A stretch of DNA of 6,670 bases, taken from the NCBI RefSeq assembly GCF_937906425.1, contig NZ_CALCYR010000204.1:1-6670 (forward strand). The letters run 5' to 3'. The translations under genes were made by a program, and so were the position numbers. The notes beneath the pieces were generated by a model. The model saw only the letters and a list, made by a program, of their open reading frames with translations, searched no databases and had not been told where the DNA came from. Positions 1-5,548 of this stretch are shown here, piece after piece (within the stretch, counting starts at the first letter, position 1; each line of letters begins with the position of its first letter). The stretch comes from an uncultured Methanobrevibacter sp. (GTDB taxonomy: Archaea > Methanobacteriota > Methanobacteria > Methanobacteriales > Methanobacteriaceae).

Positions 1-59
1 AAAAAGTAAAAAAAAGTAAAAAAAAGTAAAAAAAAGTAAAAAAAGTAAAAAAAAGTAGA
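1..59 (-). repeat. Tandem 10-bp oligo-A/T array, probable multi-T terminator
   Basis: Six near-identical units, four of 10 bp (AAAAAGTAAA), then one of 9 bp and one variant, run from the left edge of the window, so the array may continue outside it. Read on the minus strand it is a series of T7-T8 tracts separated by AC, beginning about 15 bases after the stop codon of the kinase gene at 75-614. Archaeal RNA polymerase terminates at oligo-T tracts without needing a hairpin, so I infer that this array ends the minus-strand transcript several times over. It could also be simple slippage DNA with no role. Confidence 0.75.
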
Positions 60-74
60 AAAGAGCATTTAAAC

Positions 75-614
75 TTACATTTGCTGATTTAAAAATTCAA
101 CTACTTCCTCTTCATATGCCTCAAAAGTGTCCTCATTCTTAATGAGAAAATCAGCAGTGGCTATAACTTCACCAATACCAAAGTCCAATTCTCTTTGATC
201 TCTTTCCTTAAAGTCCTCATAAACACTGGAATCGTCCTTTCTGTTTCTAAGGGTTATTCTTTCAAATCTTGTTTTAGGACTTGCATATAATGAAAGTGAA
301 ATAAAATCATCAAAACTTGCATCAAACATCTCTATTTCATAGGGACTTCTAATGCCATCTATCAAAACAATCTTGGATTCTGTATATTCCTGCAAAAACT
401 CTCTTATTTTTTCAACAGTTAATTTGGCAACAATGTATTGACCTTGTTCCTCTCTTAATTTTCTTGCTGTTGTTCCAACATTCTCTCCCCTTTCTGCAGC
501 CTTTTCACGGATAATATCTCCCATACAAACTACAACAGCACCTCTTTCTTTTGCCTTTTCAAAAACAAAACTTTTTCCAGAACCAGGTAATCCAGTAACA
601 CCTATTACTCTCAT
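75..614 (-). CDS. UPF0200-type P-loop nucleotide kinase-like ATPase
   Basis: A 179-residue cytoplasmic P-loop protein of the archaeal UPF0200 family, annotated in genomes as AAA-family ATPase or dephospho-CoA kinase-like; its substrate is not established. The N-terminal strand leads into a Walker A motif, GLPGSGKS (residues 8-15). A hydrophobic strand ending in a Walker-B-like acidic residue is at KIVLIDGIRS (81-90). An Arg-rich lid-like segment (RNRKDD, 123-128) follows, then a C-terminal nucleotide-kinase-like helix. I chose the ATG at 614 because family members begin directly with M-(K/R)-V-I-G-V-T-G. An ATG at 626 would add MGFD, and neither start has a strong Shine-Dalgarno. A TATA-like box near 660 would put the transcript start about 8-20 bases upstream. 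The gene lies downstream of the CoA-pathway ligase on the same strand, but 277 bases of repeat DNA and a T8 tract separate them, so separate transcripts are likely. Confidence 0.85.
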   Translation of the reverse strand: MRVIGVTGLPGSGKSFVFEKAKERGAVVVCMGDIIREKAAERGENVGTTARKLREEQGQYIVAKLTVEKIREFLQEYTESKIVLIDGIRSPYEIEMFDASFDDFISLSLYASPKTRFERITLRNRKDDSSVYEDFKERDQRELDFGIGEVIATADFLIKNEDTFEAYEEEVVEFLNQQM

Positions 615-654
615 GTCAAACCCCATAAAACTTTGATGAATATCTCATTAGAAA

Positions 655-664
655 ATATATTTAT
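655..664 (-). promoter_or_regulatory. TATA box candidate for the UPF0200 kinase gene
   Basis: On the minus strand this reads ATAAATATAT, a good match to the archaeal TATA box. Transcription normally starts about 25 bases downstream, here near 634, which leaves a short leader of roughly 8 bases before the 626 ATG or 20 before the 614 ATG. The AT-rich background makes chance matches common. Confidence 0.5.
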
Positions 665-718
665 CTCTTTAATTGTTTTTATAGTTTTCTTAATTAAGAA
701 TATGAAATTAAAAATAAT

Positions 719-862
719 AATTAAGGCCTTTAAATCAAATGATAAAATTAATTTAAGAGCCTTAAATCACATAAAAAAATTAATTTAAGAACCTTAAATC
801 AAGTGAAAAATTAATTTAAGAACCTTAAATCAAGTGCAAAAATTAATTTAAGACCTTTAAAT
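719..862. repeat. Five palindromic 17-bp repeats at 31-32 bp spacing
   Basis: Five copies of a 17-bp inverted repeat with consensus ATTTAAG-NNN-CTTAAAT occur at 719-735, 751-767, 783-799, 814-830 and 846-862. The three central copies have perfect 7-bp arms with spacers AGC, AAC and AAC; the two outer copies each have one arm mismatch. Centres fall at about 727, 759, 791, 822 and 854, so the spacing is 32, 32, 31 and 32 bp, close to three turns of B-DNA. Flanking bases are also partly conserved (TTAATTTAAG, ATCAAGTG), so the whole 32-bp unit was probably duplicated. The array sits between the ligase stop and the kinase promoter, ending about 55 bp upstream of the TATA-like box. It could be a multi-site operator or only a drifting satellite. 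Units lack the unique spacers of a CRISPR array. Confidence 0.85.
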
Positions 863-866
863 CAGT

Positions 867-874
867 AAAAAAAA
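867..874 (-). terminator. Oligo-T tract after the ligase gene
   Basis: Eight consecutive T residues on the minus strand begin about 18 bases after the stop codon at 892. This fits archaeal factor-independent termination at T-rich tracts. No strong hairpin precedes it. Confidence 0.5.
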
Positions 875-891
875 TTAAATAACAAAAATCA

Positions 892-1638
892 TTATTTTAA
901 TTTAATGGAAGCCAATGAGTCCTTTAGGTTTTGTTCATTTGAAAAATTATTAACAATATTTTCCAAAAATTCCCTGTCCTTGTCCTTTCCTTCAGCCTTA
1001 AACTTAAGAGCAATTTCAGTCATTAAGGGAACTGCCCTTACAATATTGTCAACAATGCTTATTGTAGACATTTTGGAAGTTCTTGAAAGGGGATTCAAGT
1101 CAATGCAGATAATCTTCTTTCCATTTTCAACCAGAACCTCAGCACGATCTCCATCTTCAAGAGGAACAAGCATGACATCTGCCATATAGCTTCCTTCCTT
1201 ACTTGCAGTAGCTCTTGGACTGTTTAGATTATTGATATATTCCAATTTTTCATCATTTCCGCCGAGAATATTGTCCCAGCCCCTTTCCTTAAATAATCCG
1301 GTAATTATTTCAACACGTTCTTCTGTTCTGTAAAATAGGTTAATCTCTATTTTGGAATCGGTAGCCTTTGCAAGTTCTATAATTTCATCAATAGCTAATG
1401 CAGTTGTGTTTCCATTTACTGAAAGTACAGGGTTTTCAGCCAAGAGAATTGTTGCAACTGCAGCCTCACATGCCTTTTTTGCAGTTTCAGTAGTCCTTTC
1501 ACCAATCAGATAGTCAAAGGTTTCTCCCCTTCCATGGGCAATCATACCTGAATCTGCAAGATAACCTTCTTTAAAAGCATTTTTAACCTTATCCCTAAGT
1601 AAAAGAGATTGATAACGTGGATGTGTTTTTGGTATCAT
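892..1638 (-). CDS. 4-phosphopantoate--beta-alanine ligase (archaeal phosphopantothenate synthetase)
   Basis: This cytoplasmic enzyme joins 4-phosphopantoate to beta-alanine using ATP, giving 4'-phosphopantothenate. In most archaea it works with pantoate kinase in place of bacterial PanC and CoaA. The 248-residue length is typical. Conserved family blocks are all present: IPKTHPRYQSLLLRDK at the N-terminus, GMIAHGRGETFDYLIGE (31-47), SVNGNTTAL (73-81), NLFYRTEERV (100-109), PLEDGDRAE (159-167), DLNPLSRT (180-187) and IVDNIVRAVPL (195-205). The C-terminal 40 residues are charged and less conserved. The ATG at 1638 fits the family N-terminus. No Shine-Dalgarno precedes it, and a TATA box lies only about 20-30 bases upstream, so the mRNA is probably leaderless or nearly so. 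The promoter segment is duplicated in tandem. Pantoate kinase, the pathway partner, is not in this window. Confidence 0.95.
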   Translation of the reverse strand: MIPKTHPRYQSLLLRDKVKNAFKEGYLADSGMIAHGRGETFDYLIGERTTETAKKACEAAVATILLAENPVLSVNGNTTALAIDEIIELAKATDSKIEINLFYRTEERVEIITGLFKERGWDNILGGNDEKLEYINNLNSPRATASKEGSYMADVMLVPLEDGDRAEVLVENGKKIICIDLNPLSRTSKMSTISIVDNIVRAVPLMTEIALKFKAEGKDKDREFLENIVNNFSNEQNLKDSLASIKLK

Positions 1639-1656
1639 ATATAATAATTGATTTTA

Positions 1657-1668
1657 AATATTTATAAA
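1657..1668 (-). promoter_or_regulatory. TATA box of the ligase gene, proximal copy
   Basis: The minus strand reads TTTATAAATATT, preceded by the purine-rich AAAAGA expected of a BRE-like element. Its centre is about 25 bases from the ATG at 1638, so transcription would begin at or beside the start codon. A second identical box lies 54 bp further upstream at 1711-1722 because of the tandem duplication. Confidence 0.65.
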
Positions 1669-1764
1669 ATCTTTTATTGGAGGAGAAATTTTAAATAAAT
1701 GCTTAAAAATAATATTTATAAAATCTTTTATTGGAGGAGAAATTTTAAATAAATACTTAAAAAT
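1657..1764. repeat. 54-bp tandem duplication carrying the ligase promoter
   Basis: Two head-to-tail copies, 1657-1710 and 1711-1764, are identical except for one transition (G at 1701, A at 1755). Each contains the minus-strand TATA box and a GGAGGAG block (CTCCTCC in the sense of the ligase gene), the only G-rich stretch of the spacer. The near-perfect identity suggests a recent duplication or selection to keep both. The rest of the 258-bp spacer, 1765-1896, is AT-rich DNA in which I see no gene. Confidence 0.95.
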
Positions 1765-1896
1765 AGATGAAAAAATTAAAAATTAGACTAAAAAAATAGG
1801 GATTTTAAAGTTATTTAATAAAAATAGACAAATATTATAATTCAATAGCAGAATAGATAAAACAGTGAATAAGTGTTAAAATAAATAAATTAAAAT

Positions 1897-2493
1897 TTAT
1901 TCCAATTGCTTAAGAGTTCCAAACTCCTTTTCATCCAATTCGTTTAGAATTGTTTCAATCTTTTCAAAAACAATTTCCTGAGACTCATCAGCTGAAATGA
2001 CATGCCAATTGTATAATACAGGTTCAGCCATCTTTCTAACCTTTACCAAGGCATCATAATTTTCAAACATTTCCTCCTTTTCATTCCTCTTTTCCATACG
2101 TGCCAAGGATTCTTCAGGAGAAACATCCAAATAAAACATATAATCAGAAACAGGAAGCAAGAAACATACCAATTTATAAACTGGAACTGAAATCAAAGGA
2201 TGCAAATAGGAAACAGCCAAAGTATACCTTACAACAATCAATGTGTCTGCCTTATTCTTGTATTTAACAATTGATCTGATTGCATCTGCACCATAACACA
2301 CTGTTGCAATAATTTTATTTAACTTTCCAGTCTTTTGAAGAGCGGATTTGGACTTACGTCCAAAAAAGTTGTCTTGAGAGGGATGTGAGCGAATTATAAC
2401 AGTTCCATCATCTTTATACTTTTCACCGATAAGCTTAGCTTGTGTATCTTTACCAGAACCATCAAGCCCATCTATAGCAATAAACCTCTTCAT
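1897..2493 (-). CDS. Divergent thymidylate kinase-like P-loop protein
   Basis: A 198-residue cytoplasmic protein of the thymidylate kinase fold, which transfers phosphate from ATP to dTMP in true Tmk. The N-terminus FIAIDGLDGSGKDTQAK gives the P-loop at residues 9-17. The usual Ser/Thr after the lysine is Asp16, followed by Thr17, much as adenylate kinases have GKGTQ. The Tmk signature DRYxxSxxAYQ appears as VRYTLAVSYLH (88-98): Arg89 and Tyr90 are kept, but the leading Asp is Val88 and the AYQ is changed. A typical Tmk strand, YMFYLDVSPEESLARMEKR (118-136), with a following Lys/Glu-rich lid segment, is present. GTGAG at 2502-2506 on the minus strand, 8 bases before the ATG, supports the start. 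The changes around the substrate site leave open a role other than dTMP phosphorylation; genomes would usually label it thymidylate kinase. Confidence 0.8.
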   Translation of the reverse strand: MKRFIAIDGLDGSGKDTQAKLIGEKYKDDGTVIIRSHPSQDNFFGRKSKSALQKTGKLNKIIATVCYGADAIRSIVKYKNKADTLIVVRYTLAVSYLHPLISVPVYKLVCFLLPVSDYMFYLDVSPEESLARMEKRNEKEEMFENYDALVKVRKMAEPVLYNWHVISADESQEIVFEKIETILNELDEKEFGTLKQLE

Positions 2494-2846
2494 TCAAACA
2501 TCTCACATAAGATTAAAATAATTAAAAAAATGAATGATTAAATTAATTTTACTTTTAAAAATATTAAAATTATTAATCAAATTTATAATTAAAATATATC
2601 TAAATTTTTTCCTTAAAACTAATCACATTATTAATTTTATTTATTCTATTTTATAAAGTTTTATAATACTTAACCATAGTTAATGATTTTAAAATATCAA
2701 ATTATTTAAACATCAAAAATAATCTAACAAAATAAAAATAAGAAAAAATAATTAAAAAAATCCTAAAAAACCAGCCATTAAATAAGAATAAGAAAAAATA
2801 ATCATTTCAATAAAACTTAATAAACTTAAGAAATATATTAATTAAC
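2494..2846. other. 353-bp divergent spacer without a gene
   Basis: This stretch separates the divergent kinase-like and TMEM175-like genes, so it should contain both promoters. It is almost entirely A and T, which makes single TATA boxes hard to name. AAATATATTA at 2831-2840 is the best match on the plus strand, but it is only about 7 bases from the ATG at 2847 and too close to serve that start. I see no tRNA, small ORF with a ribosome site, or hairpin of note; the only structure is the repeat pair at 2731-2802. Confidence 0.6.
2731..2802. repeat. 22-bp direct repeat pair, 50 bp apart
   Basis: AATAARAATAAGAAAAAATA plus AT occurs at 2731-2752 and 2781-2802 with one mismatch. The 50-bp offset resembles the 52-54-bp periods of the other spacer duplications here, but the sequence between the copies is not clearly repeated. 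Low complexity limits its significance. Confidence 0.6.
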
Positions 2847-4001
2847 ATGAATACGAATAGATTTGAAACTTTTTTAGATGCAATTTTAGCTATCATAATT
2901 ACAATTCTTGTTTTGAAGCTTACCCAACCTGTAGCCCCTACACTTGAAGCTATTTGGCCCCTTCAAACAAAATTTTTAACATATCTGACTGTTTTTTTAG
3001 TAATCTACAACATCTGGTACAATAACCACAACCTTTTCCAAATGGTTGAAGAGATAAACAATAGGGTTTTGCTGATAAATGGAGTGTCAATATTCATAAT
3101 ATCCCTATTTCCCTATTTTGCAACCTGGGTTTCATTAAACCCCTATTCAATTCCTGCCCAAACAACATATGGACTGATATTTGTCCTATTAAACATTTTG
3201 ACCTACTTTTCAACAATCGAAGTATACAAATCAAATCCATATAACAAGAAATTACAGGCTCTGCCTCCAAACAAGTATCTCTTTGCATATTTGCCCCTTG
3301 CAATTGTGTTTGCAGGTTATATCCTAACATACACAGTCTTTGTTCCGGGAATATACTATTCCTGTTTAATAATGGTAATCACATGGATTGTAGCATATAG
3401 GATTAAAAGGCCTGAAATGATTATGGAAAGTGAAAGGTTTGAGGCATTGATTGATGCAATTGTTGCAATCATTCTTACAATCATCGTTTTGGAGATTCCA
3501 ATGGTTGCAGGAGGATCCTGGGAAGGACTCTTTGAATTGAAACTGGAATTTTTATCATATGCCATAAGTTTCATTGTTTGCTTTAATTTCTGGAACTACA
3601 ACAACAACCTATTCCAACTTGTTAATTTCATTGATTACAAGGTAATATGGTCAATAGGACTGTCCCTGTTTGTATTGTCCTTGATTCCATATCTTACACA
3701 GTTTGTGGCTTTAAACTTCACATCACTTTTGCCTCAAGCACTTTATGGAATTGACTTCCTGATTGTAAACTTGCTTTCAATCTGGTCTTCACGTGCATTG
3801 AAAGCATCAGATCCAGGAAACATTGCTTTGCAAATTGCATTGCAGGACTATAAACCTTATATCCTATCTGGAATTTGTATGATAATCGGATTTGTGATTG
3901 GAATTCTATTTTACCCACCTGCAATAATGATTTTCTGTCTGATTTCCATTCTTGTAGTATGGTTGGTCCATCATATTCATAAACCAAATGTTTTTAATTA
4001 A
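2847..4001 (+). CDS. Two-repeat TMEM175-family (DUF1211) membrane protein, putative K+ channel
   Basis: A 384-residue integral membrane protein built of two homologous halves of six predicted helices each. Half 1 begins RFETFLDAILAIIITILVL (5-23) and half 2 RFEALIDAIVAIILTIIVL (197-215). Both match the family's first helix, which carries the RxxxFSD motif and lines the pore. The motif Ser is replaced by Leu10 and Ile202, and Phe by Leu201 in half 2. Further matched blocks are NIWYNNHNLF (55-64) with NFWNYNNNLF (247-256), and SLFPYFATWV (86-95) with SLIPYLTQFV (278-287). Approximate helices are 9-27, 42-60, 75-95, 104-124, 145-163 and 168-186, then 201-219, 234-251, 265-285, 297-316, 337-354 and 357-376. 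Characterised prokaryotic members are single-repeat tetramers conducting K+; the animal lysosomal protein has two repeats and forms dimers. Channel function here is inferred. The start is fixed by the motif at residue 5; no Shine-Dalgarno is visible. Confidence 0.85.
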   Translation: MNTNRFETFLDAILAIIITILVLKLTQPVAPTLEAIWPLQTKFLTYLTVFLVIYNIWYNNHNLFQMVEEINNRVLLINGVSIFIISLFPYFATWVSLNPYSIPAQTTYGLIFVLLNILTYFSTIEVYKSNPYNKKLQALPPNKYLFAYLPLAIVFAGYILTYTVFVPGIYYSCLIMVITWIVAYRIKRPEMIMESERFEALIDAIVAIILTIIVLEIPMVAGGSWEGLFELKLEFLSYAISFIVCFNFWNYNNNLFQLVNFIDYKVIWSIGLSLFVLSLIPYLTQFVALNFTSLLPQALYGIDFLIVNLLSIWSSRALKASDPGNIALQIALQDYKPYILSGICMIIGFVIGILFYPPAIMIFCLISILVVWLVHHIHKPNVFN

Positions 4002-4023
4002 AAATAAAACATTTTCATTTAAA

Positions 4024-4034
4024 TTATTTATATA
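4024..4034 (+). promoter_or_regulatory. Isolated strong TATA-like box
   Basis: ATTTATATAAT lies just after the TMEM175-like gene. It matches an archaeal TATA box well on either strand, but it is about 190 bases from the thioesterase ATG, so it would imply a long leader running through the 53-bp duplication, or a small transcript. It may be chance in AT-rich DNA. Confidence 0.3.
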
Positions 4035-4060
4035 ATGAAATATAGAGCATTAAAAAGAAG

Positions 4061-4164
4061 AAAAACTATTCAAATTTTCAAATATTTTACTAAAAAAAAT
4101 ATAAAAAAAGAATAAAAACTATTCAAAATTTCAAATATTTTACTTAAAAAAAAATATAAAAAAG
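4061..4164. repeat. 53-bp imperfect tandem duplication
   Basis: Two copies begin at 4061 and 4114 with AAAAACTATTCAAAWTTTC and run through AAATATTTTAC and an A-rich tail. They differ by a substitution and small changes in A-run length. The copies fill most of the 218-bp spacer before the thioesterase gene. No ORF or hairpin is seen in them. Confidence 0.85.
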
Positions 4165-4210
4165 ATTAAATCGATTTATTTTCAAAAACAATAGATAATA
4201 TTAATTAATT

Positions 4211-4215
4211 GGTGA
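4211..4215 (+). promoter_or_regulatory. Ribosome binding site of the thioesterase gene
   Basis: GGTGA, complementary to the 3' end of archaeal 16S rRNA, lies four bases before the ATG at 4220 and fixes that start. Confidence 0.85.
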
Positions 4216-4219
4216 AAAA

Positions 4220-4618
4220 ATGACTACATTTGAATCATTGGAAGAAGCTAGAGAGTTTTTTAAAGGAGACAGATTTGCAACAGATGCTGGAGCAATATTG
4301 GAAAAACTTAGTGAAGATGAAGTAATCTGTTCTCTTGAACTGAATGACAGCCATAGGAATGCTTATGGCGGAGTTATGGGAGGAGTAATATTTACCTTGG
4401 CAGACTTTGCATTTGCTGTATTGTCAAATCATTTACACAGACCTACAGTAGGTCAACAAGTAACAATTAACTATATTTCCGCTTCAAAAGGGGAAAAACT
4501 CATAGCTAAGGCAACTTGCAGAAAAAACGGAAGAACTGTTTCCATCATAAATGTTGATGTAAGTGATGATTTAGGCCGTGACGTTGCCCAATTCATCGGA
4601 ACAGGATTTAAATTATAA
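4220..4618 (+). CDS. PaaI-type hotdog-fold thioesterase
   Basis: A 132-residue single-domain hotdog protein of the PaaI/4HBT group, which hydrolyses acyl-CoA thioesters as a cytoplasmic oligomer. The family core is HRNAYGGVMGGVIFTLADFAFAV (split here as HRNAYGG, 45-51, and VMGGVIFTLADFAFAV, 52-67). It aligns with the usual N-x-x-G-x-x-HGG-x-x-F-x-LAD pattern. Asn47, the Gly pair 54-55 and the likely catalytic Asp62 are kept, while the usual His before GG is Met53. The C-terminal strands VTINYISASKGEKLIAKA (81-98) and GRTVSIINVDVSDDLGRDVA (104-123) complete the fold. The natural substrate cannot be read from sequence. The SseB-like gene starts 59 bases downstream without a clear terminator between them, so co-transcription is possible. 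Confidence 0.88.
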   Translation: MTTFESLEEAREFFKGDRFATDAGAILEKLSEDEVICSLELNDSHRNAYGGVMGGVIFTLADFAFAVLSNHLHRPTVGQQVTINYISASKGEKLIAKATCRKNGRTVSIINVDVSDDLGRDVAQFIGTGFKL

Positions 4619-4665
4619 ATAAATTATTAAAAACCAAAAAGATTTTAACTAATTGATTTAGTATT

Positions 4666-4671
4666 GGAGAG
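4666..4671 (+). promoter_or_regulatory. Ribosome binding site of the SseB-like gene
   Basis: GGAGAG six bases before the ATG at 4678 is a good Shine-Dalgarno and supports that start. Confidence 0.75.
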
Positions 4672-4677
4672 AAGATC

Positions 4678-5190
4678 ATGGATGAAGAAATCAAAAATCC
4701 TGAACTTAAGGAAATATTGGCAATTGACCCTGAAGACATGAATGAGGAAGAGTTGGAAATCTTTGTAGAATCATTTATGGACGCTAAATTAATCATTCCA
4801 GTTGAACTCATATCAGATGAAGAGAAGATAAAGGATAAAAGTGATGAGGAAATAGCCTTGGATGAGAATATTGACTTTGAAATATATAAATTGGAAGATG
4901 AAGAGGGAAATGAATTCATTCCCGTATTAACCGATGATGAAGAGGTTGAAAAACTAGATTTCAATCCTGACGGAATAGTTTTAAGTACAGAGGACTTGGC
5001 CAATTTATTGTATGAAAGCGATAACGAAAAAATAGAAGGATTGCTCATTAATCCATTTACAGAAAGATCTGCAGAAATTCCTCTAATTTCATTGTTTGAG
5101 TTATTTGACTTGGCAGAATGTGATGACCCTGATTGTGATAATCCGCATCACCATCACGAACATGAGCATGAACACGATCATGAACATTAA
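4678..5190 (+). CDS. Acidic SseB-like protein with His-rich metal-binding C-terminus
   Basis: A 170-residue, strongly acidic, probably cytoplasmic protein with no signal peptide or membrane helix. Residues 25-140 resemble the SseB N-terminal domain: ESFMDAKLIIPVELI (31-45), then YKLEDEEGNEFIPVLTDDEE (70-89), STEDLANLLY (103-112), and GLLINPFTE (121-129) followed by an ISLFELF helix. The order of a stored-then-compared strand, a FIPV(F/L)T(D/S) strand and an INP turn is typical of that family, whose biochemical role is unclear. The tail has Cys148 and Cys153, then nine histidines among residues 157-170 alternating with Glu or Asp. That composition is known from Ni, Zn or Co storage and chaperone proteins. 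I infer metal binding; methanogens have a high nickel demand. The SseB assignment is from pattern recognition and is moderate; the metal and partner are unknown. Confidence 0.75.
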   Translation: MDEEIKNPELKEILAIDPEDMNEEELEIFVESFMDAKLIIPVELISDEEKIKDKSDEEIALDENIDFEIYKLEDEEGNEFIPVLTDDEEVEKLDFNPDGIVLSTEDLANLLYESDNEKIEGLLINPFTERSAEIPLISLFELFDLAECDDPDCDNPHHHHEHEHEHDHEH

Positions 5191-5204
5191 AAAGCAATTT
5201 ATTA

Positions 5205-5300
5205 TTTTTAAACTTTTAAATTTTTAAATTTTTAAATTTTTAAATTTTTAAATTTTTAAATTTTTAAACTTTTAAACTTTTAAACTTTTAAACTTTTAAA
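5205..5300 (+). repeat. Twelve-unit 8-bp (YTTTTAAA) array, probable multi-T terminator
   Basis: Twelve perfect 8-bp units follow without interruption: TTTTTAAA, CTTTTAAA, six TTTTTAAA, then four CTTTTAAA. The array begins 15 bases after the stop codon of the SseB-like gene. In the sense direction it gives seven T5 and five T4 tracts, which fits repeated archaeal oligo-T termination. The block arrangement of T and C variants shows growth by local unit duplication. Its role is inferred; it could be neutral slippage DNA. Confidence 0.9.
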
Positions 5301-5422
5301 ACTATTAAAAAAAAGCTATTTTTAGAGAAAATTAAAAAAATAATTATTTAATAAATTTATTTTAAAAAAAATAAGTTTTTTATGAATTTATTTATTAAAA
5401 AAAATTAAAATAAGTTTTATTT

Positions 5423-5470
5423 TAAAAAAAAAGAAAAAATAAGAGTTTTAATTTAAAATTAAAAACTCTT
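5423..5470 (-). terminator. Hairpin plus T tract ending the DUF1002 transcript
   Basis: On the minus strand an inverted repeat, AAGAGTTTTTAAT paired with ATTAAAACTCTT (5458-5470 and 5441-5452, one bulged base), is followed by TTTTTTCTTTTTTTTT. It lies about 80 bases after the stop of the secreted-protein gene. Hairpin followed by an uninterrupted T tract is a convincing terminator for that gene and faces the plus-strand array, as expected between convergent genes. Confidence 0.7.
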
Positions 5471-5485
5471 AAACTATTTTTATTT

Positions 5486-5514
5486 AATAATCATAAAATC
5501 AATTAATGATTATT
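5486..5514. repeat. Perfect 9-bp inverted repeat
   Basis: AATAATCAT (5486-5494) and ATGATTATT (5506-5514) flank an 11-base spacer, 35 bases beyond the stop codon of the DUF1002 gene. In RNA it would form a weak AT hairpin at the 3' end, possibly protecting the end or assisting termination. The remainder of 5301-5548 is AT-rich DNA with further A and T runs and no gene. Confidence 0.6.
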
Positions 5515-5548
5515 TTTATTGAAATTAAATAATAATTGAATTAATTAT

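Noticed and set aside
719..862. CRISPR array
   Set aside because: Units are imperfect and the intervals are only about 15 bp, partly conserved and AT-rich, unlike unique 30-40-bp spacers; no cas genes are present.
905..1189. Plus-strand ORF within the ligase gene
   Set aside because: It overlaps a strongly conserved enzyme gene on the other strand and shows no family features or ribosome site.
1699..1752. A 17-codon plus-strand ORF in the 54-bp duplication with GGAGGAG upstream
   Set aside because: The Shine-Dalgarno-like block is about 13 bases from the ATG, too far, and the second repeat copy has ATA instead of ATG. The segment is better explained as the ligase promoter.
2831..2840. AAATATATTA as the TATA box of the TMEM175-like gene
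   Set aside because: It is only about 7 bases from the start codon; an archaeal TATA box there would start transcription inside the coding region, before which the essential RxxxF motif at residue 5 is encoded.
3094..3987. Three minus-strand ORFs (3094-3330, 3356-3574, 3718-3987) inside the TMEM175-like gene
   Set aside because: They are antisense shadows of a membrane protein with clear internal duplication and have no recognisable domains.
4608..5048. Minus-strand Ser-rich ORF opposite the SseB-like gene
   Set aside because: Its serine and isoleucine richness mirrors the Glu/Asp codons of the plus-strand gene, it has no ribosome site and it resembles no family.
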